Below the pieces are notes generated by a model that saw only the letters and a program-made list of their open reading frames with translations, was not told where the DNA came from and searched no databases. A stretch of 64,000 nt of DNA, from positions 310,001 to 374,000 of the forward strand of contig CAJQUN010000444.1 in the NCBI GenBank assembly GCA_907163345.1. Reading direction: 5' to 3'. This document shows, one piece after another, positions 1-10,500 of the stretch (position 1 is the first letter of the stretch; each line of letters starts with the position of its first letter). A program made the position numbers and the translations under genes. This DNA is from Haberlea rhodopensis. Taxonomy: Eukaryota > Streptophyta > Magnoliopsida > Lamiales > Gesneriaceae.

Positions 1-269
1 TTTGAATAAATATTTGTATGCATCTAGTTTGATCTTCATTTATACACCAACTACATATTAAAACATAATATATTTTAAATGAAAAATACATCAACTAACA
101 TATCAATCCTTTTAGATAAATCATATTAAGTGGTTCATAAATACAAGTATTTTCCCATCATTTGAAAGATGTGACGGAGGCGAGCAGAGGAAGCGATCTC
201 CTCTATTTTTTAATTTGTTCATATGATCACATAGTTAATTTTATGTATAATATATTAATAAAATATTAT

Positions 270-895
270 TTTAATAAACCCGACCACGATTCAGAACCGT
301 CGGTTTGACGGTTCAAAAAACATTGACCCTTAACATTAACCTTTCTTGACGGTTCCGGTTACGATTACGGTTAACCAACGGTTACGGTTACGATTTGACC
401 CTTATTTTTTTAAAAAAAGGTTAAAAATATTATTAAAATTTGAAATAAAGTGTAAAATGTGTTTGAATGTGCTTTCAAACATGGATTAAATATAAAATAA
501 CGTGAAATAAATCCAAGCTCATATACTTAAAATGTGTAAGATATATTTGTTTGGTTAATGTATATAAATTATAACACTATATTTAGATCAACATGGCTCT
601 TATAGCTTAGTAGTTGAAGCTAATTATTCAATTTGGAGGTCATGAGTTCAAATCTACACCATATCATATATTTTAAATTTAAAAATGTAAAAAAAATTAA
701 AATAACCCTTTAAACCGACGGTTCACAGGTTAGCAAAATTATGACCCTTAACCGGCCCTTCTATAGACGGACCGATTACGGGTCTGACCCTTCGAGCCGT
801 TGACCTGGTTAACCGGCCCGTTCCGTTGACCACAGTTCGGTTCCGAGCCGGTTCAGGGATAATGATGACCCTTGATCGGGTCGAATTATTTAGTT
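270..895. repeat. Dispersed CGGTTC-rich non-autonomous repeat, copy 1
   Basis: The stretch is rich in alternating CGGTTC/GAACCG and GGTTACGATTACGG motifs at both ends, with an AT-rich middle. The same family recurs at 3115-3770 as part of the tandem duplication and independently at 29,641-30,125. No coding capacity is seen. It resembles a MITE or other non-autonomous DNA element, but I could not fix terminal inverted repeats or a target duplication, so its class is open. Confidence 0.6.
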
Positions 896-904
896 CCTCT
901 AATT

Positions 905-2115
905 CTTTTGAGTTTTATAACATCATTTACGCACTATCCTAACTCAAGCTGCGTCGTTTTGTTTGTAAATAAAAGAGTTGAACTCCATCCCATGATCAAC
1001 TACCCATGTGAACAAATAAAAAAAAAACCGTGCTAACAAAGGTCATAAAGATGTGAGCTTCCAAACCTCCTGAGCCCTCTTACAATGCCAATGTACATGG
1101 GAACAAATCTTGAAAAATATTTCAAACAGCCATTGCAAATTGGATCAACATTCAAACCTCTCACAACAAAGTTATCACTCATTAGAAGTGCATTATACAG
1201 CACCCTCCATCTATGGATCTTCACCTTATTTACAAGTTTGTAAAAATTTGTTACCCATAACTAGAGCTGTCAGAACGGGCCAGCCCGACCTAAATGGGCT
1301 GGCCCGCCCGACCCGCGACCCAAACGGGGTGAAAATCCCAACCCAACCCGATCCGAAGCGGGCCGCGGGTTGGGGCGGGCTGGCCCGCCGAAATATATTT
1401 TTTAAAATTTAAATTTTTTTTTTTTTAAAAAATAAATTTTGAATTTCTTTTTTCAAAAAAAAAAACTTCAAAATAAAATTTACATCTAAACTTGCCGAAC
1501 CTGGAACTGATGCTAGAAGAATACTGAAACTTGTTTCAGGTTTTATCTAGATATTAACACTGCTACTAGAAAAACTTGATTAGTGAATCAATATTTTACT
1601 CAATTTTGAAATACTCGTTGCAACTTTCAAGCAAGACTAAGTGAAAAATATATAGTAGATCGAATGCTTCAATGTGATATTGAGTTTTTATCTATGAATT
1701 GAGCCTAAAAAAAATAACAAATTTTATTTTAAAAAAATGGGGCCAACAACAGGGTTGGCCCGCCAAAACCCACAACCCGTTTGGGCCAGCCCGTATAGGC
1801 CCGCCTGCTGGTTGGCCATAAAAATGCTGGCCCAACCTGCCTATTTGGCGGATTGGGGACCTGGCCTATTTTGACAGTTCTACCCATGACCACTCGCCAT
1901 AGTAGCAATATTCATAGCCACCTTGTAGCCGGACTTGACATTATATTCAACCTTCCGATCAAAGTGCCAAACCACGGTATCTTCTGTCTCAGTCGATGCC
2001 AATGGAATGTTTGCCCAATTAGATCCCAATTCCATGTTCCCTCATGTGTTAGTAAATCCCCCATTGTCAGATTCTCGTACCTTGGATGCGAGGTTGTAAT
2101 TGGTTTGACATTTTC
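905..2115 (-). pseudogene. LINE (L1-type) ORF2 3' remnant, split by a MITE
   Basis: Read on the minus strand, 2115-1883 encodes a piece with VWHFDRKVEYNVKSGYKVA. This is the segment that precedes the reverse-transcriptase zinc-binding (zf-RVT) domain in plant L1 elements. Across the MITE, 1224-905 continues with KIHRWRVLYNALLMSDNFV and GLNVDPIC, the start of that zinc-binding domain. Frameshifts and stops break it. Only the C-terminal end of ORF2 is present. The two halves match the expected order when the MITE at 1262-1882 is ignored. Confidence 0.7.
1262..1882. mobile_element. hAT-type MITE (621 bp) inside the LINE remnant, copy 1
   Basis: The ends are imperfect inverted repeats, TAGAGCTGTCAGAACGGGCC at the left and the complement of TAGAACTGTCAAAATAGGCC at the right. 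The flanks carry an 8-bp target duplication with one mismatch, CCCATAAC at 1254-1261 and CCCATGAC at 1883-1890; an 8-bp duplication is the hAT signature. Sub-terminal GGGCTGGCCCGCCCG-like tracts are typical of a widespread plant MITE family. There is no transposase; the element must have been moved in trans. Confidence 0.75.
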
Positions 2116-3114
2116 TTTGGTTAACTAATATAACTTTATATTTTTTATAAAAGAAAAACTATAATTTTTCACTCGTTATTAAAATCTACCCATGATTAAA
2201 ATTGGTGTTGCATATAACTGAGTGATGCAGCCAACAAAATACATCTTCCATCAATTTATTCATCAAAATAACATATTATTTGTGACCAAAACGTGCATGC
2301 ATGTAGTATACCGAGACAATAGCAAGGAAGCCGGTGCCAATGAGTACGGCTTTTACTATATTATAGCTACCATTTGTCAGTAATTTTAATCCAAATTATC
2401 AAATATCTAAGCAACGATTCCTAATATATATATATATCAACTTGAAATATAAAATAAGAAATTGAATGGAAAAAGGAAACGAATATGTAGCATATTCAAA
2501 TAACAGACTGAAAATGACACATACACGGAGCGGATTTAGAATTCAAGATCGAGGATAAAATACAATTCTAAAGGACAATCTTACTGGATACTCATGTGCG
2601 AAAGCAATGCCTTCGGTCCATTCACTACACACAAGAATTTATTTTTATTTTTGGTGGAATTCACTACACATTTTGGTAACCCAAACTTTCATTTGGTCCT
2701 CACACTACATGTACGGGATGAAATTCTCAAGAACAAATTAGTATAAAATATATATACTTGAAAATATTATACTGATAAAAGAAATATCACTATTTAATTT
2801 ATTGATTAAATGAATTATTGTGATAGAAAGATCATTAAAGTATTTTAAATAGTTAATTAATAAACATACATTTTTTTAAAAAAAATTCATATAATTATAT
2901 TAAAGTTTAATTAATTAAATCAAGCATACATGAAAATAACTAGGTTTCTTTAATATACATACCTTTTTATTAATTTTTTTTACGGAATGATTTTAAACTT
3001 AAATCCAAATTTGAAAGATGTGACGGAGGCGAGCAGAGGGAGCGATCTCCTCTATTTTTTAATTTGTTCATATGATCACATAGTTAATTTTATGTATAAT
3101 ATATTAATAAAATA

Positions 3115-3770
3115 TTATTTTAATAGACCCGACCACGGTTCAGAACCGCCTGTTAGACGATTTTGAACCGTCGGTTCGACGGTTCAAAAAACATCGACCC
3201 TTAACATTAACCTTCCTTGACGGTTCCGGTTACGATTACGGTTAACCAACGGTGACGGTTACGATTTGACCCTTATTTTTTTAAAAAAAGGTTAAAAATA
3301 TTATTAAAATTTGAAATAAAGTGTAAAATGTGTTTGAATGTGCTTTCAAACATGGATTAAATATAAAATAACGTGAAATAAATTCAAGCTCATATACTTC
3401 AAATGTGTAAGATATATTTGTTTAGTTAATATATAAATTATAACACTATATTTATATCAACATAGCTCTTAAAGCTTAGTAGTTGAAGCTAATTATTCAA
3501 TTTGGAGGTCATGAGTTCAAATATACACCATATCATATATTTTAAATTTAAAAATGTAAAAAAAAATTAAAATAACCCTTGAACCCCCGGTTAACCGACG
3601 GTTCGCAGGTTAGCAAAATTATGACCCTTAACCGGCCCTTCTATAGACGGACCGATTACGGATCCGACCCTTCGAGCCGTTGACCTGGTTAACCGGCCCG
3701 TTCCGTTGACCACAGTTCGGTTCCGGCCCGGTTCAAGGTCAATGATGACCCTTGATCGGGTCTAATTATT
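3115..3770. repeat. Dispersed CGGTTC-rich non-autonomous repeat, copy 2
   Basis: Counterpart of 270-895 within the second duplicated block. It retains a GTTAGACGATTTTGAACCG stretch that copy 1 has lost and the third copy at 29,641 keeps in similar form, so copy 2 is closer to the ancestral repeat here. Confidence 0.6.
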
Positions 3771-3774
3771 TAGT

Positions 3775-4990
3775 TCCTCCAATTCTTTTGAGTTTTATAA
3801 CTTCATGTGCGCACTATCCTAACTCAAGTTGCGTCGTTTTGTTTGTAAATAAAAGAGTTGAACTCCATCCCATGATCAACTACCCATGTGAACAAATCAA
3901 AAAAAACCCTGCCTCGGAACCGTGCTAACAAAGGCCATAAAGATGTGAGCTTCCATACCTCCTGAGCCCTCTTACAATGCCAATGTACATGGGAACAAAT
4001 CTTCAAAATATTTCAAACAGCCATTGCAAATTGGATCAACATTCAAACCTCTCACAACAAAGTTAGCACTCATTAGAAGTGCATTATACAGGACCTCCAT
4101 GTATGGATCTTCACCTTATTTACAAGTTTGTAAAAATTTGTTACCCATAACTAGAGCTGTCAGAACGGGCCAGCTCCCAAACGGGCTGGCCCGCCCGACC
4201 AGCGGCCCAAACGGGCCCAACCCGTTTGGGCCCGCCTCCAAGCGGGTTGGGAAAATCCCAACCCAACCCGATCCGAAGCGGGCCGCGGGTTGGCCCGCCG
4301 AAATATATTTTTTAAAATTTAAAATTTTTTTTTTAAAAAAATAAATTTTGAATTTCTTTTTTCAAAAAAAAAAACTTCAAAAAAAATTTCCATCTAAACT
4401 TGCCGAACCTGGAACTGATGCTAGAAGAATACTGAAACTTGTTTCAGGTTTTATCTAGATATTAACACTGCTACTAGAAAAACTTGATTAGTGAATCAAT
4501 ATTTTACTCAATTTTGAAATACTCGTTGCAACTTTTAAGCAAGACTAAGTGAAAAATATATAGTAGATCGAATGCTTCAATGTGATATTGAGTTTTTATC
4601 TATGAATTGAGCCTAAAAAAAATAACAAATATTTTTTTTAAAATGGGGCCAACCCGCAGGCCAGCCCGCCATAGGCCCGCCTGCTGGCAGGCCTTAAAAA
4701 TGCTGGCCCAACCCGTCTATTTGGCGGGTTGGGGGCCTGACTCATTTTGATAGTTCTACCCATGACCACTCGCCATAGTAGCAATATTCATAGCCACCTT
4801 GTAGCCGGACTTGACATTATATTCAACCTTCCGATCAAAGTGCCAAACCACGGTATCTTCTGTCTCAGTCGATGCCAATGGAATGTTTGCCCAATTAGAT
4901 CCCAATTCCATGTTCCCTCCTGTGTTAGTAAATCCCCCACCGTCAGATTCTCGTACCTTGGATGCGAGGTTGTAATTGGTTTGACATTTT
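3775..4990 (-). pseudogene. LINE (L1-type) ORF2 3' remnant, copy 2
   Basis: Duplicate of the LINE fragment at 905-2115. Here the minus strand keeps the downstream half of the zf-RVT domain better, with HWHCKRAQEVWKLTSLWPLL, the usual histidine/cysteine and AREVW-like motif of plant L1 proteins. The coding frame is broken and the MITE at 4152-4758 interrupts it. Confidence 0.7.
4152..4758. mobile_element. hAT-type MITE (607 bp), copy 2
   Basis: Same element as at 1262-1882, with the same TAGAGCTGTCA-type ends and the same mismatched target duplication (CCCATAAC at 4144-4151, CCCATGAC at 4759-4766). Sharing the mismatch shows that it was duplicated with the block and did not insert twice. The GGCCCAACCCGTTTGGG-type sub-terminal tracts differ slightly between the copies. 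Confidence 0.75.
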
Positions 4991-5075
4991 TTTGGTTTAT
5001 ATTTTTTTTTAAAAAAAACTATAATTTTTCAGTCGTTATTAAAATCTATCCGTGATTAAAATTGGTGTTGCATAT

Positions 5076-5837
5076 CATAGTTATTAAAAGCTCACATAGC
5101 GCACTCTAAAGCTCAAGGTGAAGCGAGGCGCAGGTCGTGCGCCTCGCAGCACCATGCGCCTTGTGTTTTGGCAAAGCGTGCGCTATCGGCGCATTTTCAA
5201 TTAGCCAAGGCGCGCGCTATAGCGCGCCTTTGCTAAGGCTTGAAAATTGGAGCTAGCAGGTTATCAAAATATGTTGCTAAGGTTGGGCTTCAAATTTTAA
5301 TTTGGGCTTATTCAAGTTAGAGAATATTAGGGTTAAGTTAGAGAGTTCTAGGGTTACTGTTTTTTTTAGTCTTGTTGCATAAATTCCAGCCTCCAGTCGC
5401 CGCCGACCGATAAGCAGGTTGATGTATTCAAGTGCTCTATTTTCTTCTTTTCTTCAAAATTACATTGCATTATTTCCTTTCCTTTTTTCGTCTCAAATTA
5501 ATATTTATTTTGGATTGATTCTCCTTTCTTGTTTACATTTTCTTTTCCTTCAGTTTTTACGTGACATAGTTCATCAGTGATCAGTCATCACAATTTTCAA
5601 TGAGTCCATTCAAAGTTTGATAAATACTTGAGAATATAGCAAAATATAAATTGCTAGGCTTTTAACAAAAGTATATTGCTAATGAGTTTAATTACATTTT
5701 ATGGATGTTTTTGATATATTAAAAATATATAAGCTATTGCGCTTTACTTTAGTAAAGCGTGCGCTTCGCGTCGGGCTATGCGCTATACCCTGTGACCTTT
5801 TTGCGCTTTAGTGTACTATACGCCTTTAATAACTATG
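5076..5837. mobile_element. Non-autonomous hAT-like element (762 bp) with 8-bp TSD
   Basis: Terminal inverted repeats read CATAGTTATTAAAAGC at the left and GCCTTTAATAACTATG at the right. The flanks are the perfect duplication TTGCATAT (5068-5075 and 5838-5845). The corresponding place in copy 1 of the duplication (2208-2215) has a single TTGCATAT and no insert, a natural empty site that proves the boundaries. Sub-terminal regions are rich in GCGC palindromes (for example GCGCGCTATAGCGCGC). There is no open frame of note. Confidence 0.88.
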
Positions 5838-6638
5838 TTGCATATAACGGAGCGATGCAGCCAACAAAATACATCTTTCATCAATTTATTCATCAAAATA
5901 ACATATTATTTGTGACCAAATGTATGTAGTATACCGAGACAAAAGCAAGGAAGTCGGTGCCAATGAGTACGGCTTTTACTATATTATAGCTACCATTTGT
6001 CAGTAATTTTAATCCAATTATCAAATATCTAAGCAACGATTCCTAATATATATGTCAACTTGAAATATAAAATAAGAAATTGAATGGAAAAAGGAAACGA
6101 ATATGTAGCAGATTCAAATAACAGACTGAAAATGATAAATAAGGTACACGTACACGGAGCGGATTTAGAATTCAAGATTGAGGATAAAATACAAATCTAA
6201 AGGACAATCTTACTGCATACTCATGTGCGAAAGCAATGCCTTTGGTCCATTCACTACACACAAGAATTTTATTTTTATTTTTGGTGGAATTCACTACCCA
6301 AACTTTCATTTGGTCCTCACACTACATGTACGGGATGAAATTCTCAAGAACAAATTAGTATAAAATATATATACTTGAAAATATTATATTGATAAAAGAA
6401 ATATCACTATTTAATTTATTCATTAAATGAATTATTGTGATAGAAAGATCATAAAAGTATTTTAAATAATTAATAAACTTAATTAATAACCATACATTTT
6501 TTTAAAAAAAATTCATATAATTATATTAAAGTTTAATTAATTAAATCAAGCATACATGAAAATAACTAGGTTTCTTTAATATACATACCTTTTTATTAAT
6601 TTTTTTTACGGAATGATTTTAAACTTAAATCCAAATTT

Positions 6639-7537
6639 ATCAAAACATTAACATTTTAAATTTGACACAAATTTTTAATATATGAATGTGAACTTCCATA
6701 TGTTTTATATTTTGACGCAAAAGTGAAAATTTTAAAAATATATTAATTTTAAAACACGATTAAAATTTTAATTTAAGAATAGATTTTCTGTTAAATCTAT
6801 TTCAATCAATTAATTATTACATTAAATTAGAAAAAGTAATTAAAAAGAACACACTAGTTTTTTTATACAGTGATTTTTTTTGTATTAAAGTTTTTTGAAT
6901 AAAACATTTATTTTATAGATAACCTGAATATAAGATTTTGAAGAGTGGATGAATGTTTTTAACTAGATAGTAACTAAAATTCATGTAGAAAAATGTAATA
7001 TAACTTGTTAAAAATTTGCTGCCGTTATGCATTGAATATAATAAAATCAATTTAATTTTAATTATTATAAAAGTCGTGAAAATTAAAAAGCTTGGTAACC
7101 CCTATAAAGTTAAATTAATGGTCCAGTGGGCCCAGACTAAGAGTATATGAATATTCTGTACAGTCCAGCCCATTTAATTGGGCTACAATAAATTTATCAT
7201 GGACTTTTGTAAACACAATTGCAGGTTAGTGGCGGGTCTTTTGAAAAGCGGACCGTTAGGTTTGAGATGTGCGCGAAAAATGGTTGATCAACCTCCATTC
7301 ATTCCATGCTCAACAAATCGATGGAAGAAACCACAGCTGCATACTATTTCACCCGATCGTCAACTCCCAGATTATCATCATCATCATATATTTTACCATT
7401 GGCTCATTGAATATAGAAGTTGGATGAAAACCCAACTTTGCAATTGATACAACTTCTCTATTCAATCTGTCATCAGTGATTAAGCACTTTCTATTTTTTT
7501 AGAATCTAACTTTATTTCTGAGGTTTGAAGCTTGAAG
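6639..7537. other. AT-rich spacer and upstream region of the H+-ATPase gene
   Basis: From 6639 to about 7110 the sequence is very AT-rich with nothing recognisable. At 7122-7190 there is a cluster of GGGCCCA and AGCCCA/TGGGCT motifs of the site II type that often lie in plant promoters. They sit 350-420 bp before the ATPase start, so a role in its expression is possible but unproven. No clear TATA box is seen. Confidence 0.4.
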
Positions 7538-10500
7538 ATGGATGCAGATTTAAACAAACCATTGTTAGGTCCGGATTATCTCAATGGACAATGTATTGAT
7601 CTGGTAAGATGTAGATTCATGCATAGCTAATTTATTCATCAGGTTGAAATTCAATCCCCTGGCTAAAACAGCAACTAAGCAGTATAAACTTATGGTTTCA
7701 ACAGGAAAGATTGCCATTGGAAGAAGTTTTTGAACATTTGAAGACATCTAGATTAGGACTATCAACCAAGGCTGCAGAGGTGCGACTCGTGATATTTGGA
7801 CCAAACCAGCTGGAAGAGAAACCGGTAAGCTTCTCTATGTGGACTTAAATGCATGCTACTATGTTAGTGTTCACCCCAATCATCATCTGCTTCCCCCTTG
7901 CAGGAAAACAGGTTTCTGAAATTTCTTAGTTTCATGTGGAACCCTTTATCGTGGGTGATGGAAGCTGCGGCAGTCATGACAATAGCTCTAGCTAATGGAG
8001 GGGTAACCTAAACGGACCTATTTTGTCATTTTTTAAATCTTTTTACACAAAAATCTTGTCCCTTTTCTGTTGGTTTATTTCCTCTTTTTCACAAATCAGA
8101 TCTGCTTGACAATAAATTTTTCTGAATGATGTTTCAGAGTCAGGGTCCAGACTGGGAGGACTTCGTAGGTATAGTTTGCTTGTTACTGATAAATACAACT
8201 ATTAGTTTTGTCGAAGAGAACAATGCAGGGAATGCCGCAGCAGCGCTTATGGCACGCTTAGCTTTAAAGACAAAGGTTTTTAATTTGCACTCATAAAACA
8301 TTTACAGCATTTTTCATTTTTGCAAGTAACTTTTACATTTACTTAAATTATTAATCTTTTGGTAGATCAGGTCCTAAGAGATGTGAAGTGGCAAGAACAA
8401 GATGCATCTATTCTAGTACCAGGTGACATCATAAGCATAAAGCTCGGGGATATCATCCCAGCAGATGCTCGCCTACTTGAGGGAGACCCCATAAAAATTG
8501 ACCAGGTACATATTTAGTTTGCTAAAGAATTTATAACTTTAATTGACAAACAAAAACCCTTACATCAGAATCTATTCGAAATACTTTTCACAGTCAACTC
8601 TTACCGGAGAATCTATGCCAGTCACCAAGAAGACAGGTGACTTAGTCTTTTCTGGTTCAACTTGCAAACTTGGTGAAATCGAAGCTGTAGTAATAGCTAC
8701 CGGAGTTCATTCTTTCTTTGGAAAAGCTGCACATCTAGTAGAATCTACTGAAGTTACAGGCAATTTGCAGAAGGTTACGAATTAAATAATCAACTATGGA
8801 GCATGGACTATTTTAATAGAGGAAAATCACATATGGCTAGAATAAGAATTATAATAAAGTACAGTAGATATTTACATACTGCAGGTCTTGACATCAATTG
8901 GAAACTTCTGCATTTGTTCTATAGCAGTTGGAATGATACTTGAAAGCATTGTGATGGTCTTTGTTCAGAAACGTTCTTATAGGACTGCAGTCAATAACTT
9001 ACTGGTGCTCTTAATTGGAGGAATTCCCATTGCTATGCCGACAGTATTATCCGTTACACTTGCTATTGGTTCTCATCGCCTCTCCCAGCAGGTGAATGCT
9101 TCAATCAAGTACAATAAAGATCGTATTTACGGACCACTTATAAGATATTCTATATTGTAGCCGGAGCTCGGTGCCACAAAACATCAAGAATTGAAGTTTT
9201 TTCTTATTATTACTATTTTTACATCAGGGTGTCATTACAAAGAGGATCACAGCTATTGAAGAGATGGCTGGAATGGATGTTTTATGCAGTGATAAAACCG
9301 GAACCCTCACTCTAAATCGTCTTACAATTGATTGGAACCTTATTGAGGTATATTAATAAGCTGATAATGGGGGTGTAACTTAGTTTTTTGACTTTATGGT
9401 CCCTGGAACAGATTAGTTAGAAATAAATGTAGAATGCATTTATATCTTATACATCCACTTAGATCTTAGATCAAGAATACATTTTCGATGTTGAGTGTTA
9501 ACTATATATTTTCTTAACTAGATATGGAAAATCATTGAATAGGTACTTGACAGATACATGGACAAGGACTTCATTGTTTTGCTTGCTGCAAGAGCATCAA
9601 GACTGGAGAATCAGGATGCTATCGACACTGCAATTATTAACATGCTTGGTGATCCAAAGGAGGTAGCCTACAACTGATTGTTCAATCATATCTTCATAAA
9701 AAAGTGAGACTCGAATAGATTAACTTTTTATCATCCACAGGCACGTGCAAATATCATGGAAGTGCATTTCCTTCCCTTCAATCCTGTAGACAAACGTACT
9801 GCAATTACGTACATTGATTCTGATGGCAAGTGGTATCGGGCTAGCAAAGGAGCGCCTGAACAGGTACATCTCCTTGAAGAATCTTTATTTTCCATATAAT
9901 AACTATTAGTTTAATCATAAAATGGTAATACCACTTAAATATTTGAATCAGATCCTGAATTTATGCAAAGAGAGGCAAGAAATTGCTGAAAAGGTGCACA
10001 CACTTGTTGACAAGTTTGCTGAATTGGGTTTACGTTCTCTTGCAGTTGCTTTTCAAGTAAGCACTGTCTCTGCTTAATGATTAAATTGCAATCCAAGCAG
10101 TGTACCTACAGTAATGGGAGAGTTCCAACAAATTATGATTTGAATGAAACTTTAATATATATCTGCTACGACTATTTACTTAAGTTTCATGAACTTAAAA
10201 AATGATTTCAGGAAGTTCCAGAAAAATCAAAGGAGAGTTTGGGAGGGGCCTGGAGATTTTGTGGATTATTACCCTTATTCGATCCTCCAAGACATGATAG
10301 CTCTGAGACCATTCGCAGAGCACTTGATCTGGGAGTCTGTGTTAAAATGATAACAGGCACGTACCCCGTAGGAGTTAGTAATCTGCTACAATGAATCATA
10401 AGTTCATCCAAACTAGTGTAACTTGTTGATTTGATTTATCATCAAATGCTCCAGATAAAATCATTTGACACCATTCTTCAGGTGATTGAGATAAAATATA

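Larger units (their letters stand above)
161..3009. repeat. Tandem duplication, copy 1 (2.85 kb)
   Basis: This block is repeated almost base for base beginning at 3010. Both copies open with TTTGAAAGATGTGACGGAGG and close with the same run around TACGGAATGATTTTAAACTT. It contains, in order, a dispersed CGGTTC-rich repeat, a LINE remnant on the minus strand, a hAT MITE inside the LINE, and about 0.9 kb of AT-rich DNA with nothing recognisable. Differences between copies are small indels and substitutions, so the duplication is not brand new. No intact gene lies in it; the short reading frames are not conserved as proteins. Confidence 0.92.
3010..6638. repeat. Tandem duplication, copy 2 (with later insertion)
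   Basis: Second copy of the block at 161-3009. It is 3,629 bp long because it contains a 762-bp hAT-like element plus its 8-bp target duplication (5068-5845); without these it is about 2.86 kb, matching copy 1. The LINE remnant and the CCCATAAC-flanked MITE occupy the same places as in copy 1, which orders the events: LINE, then MITE, then duplication, then second hAT insertion. Confidence 0.92.

Noticed and set aside
7178..7447. Plus-strand 89-codon frame upstream of the ATPase
   Set aside because: No ATG-supported domain; falls in the promoter region and contains a CAT microsatellite giving poly-His.
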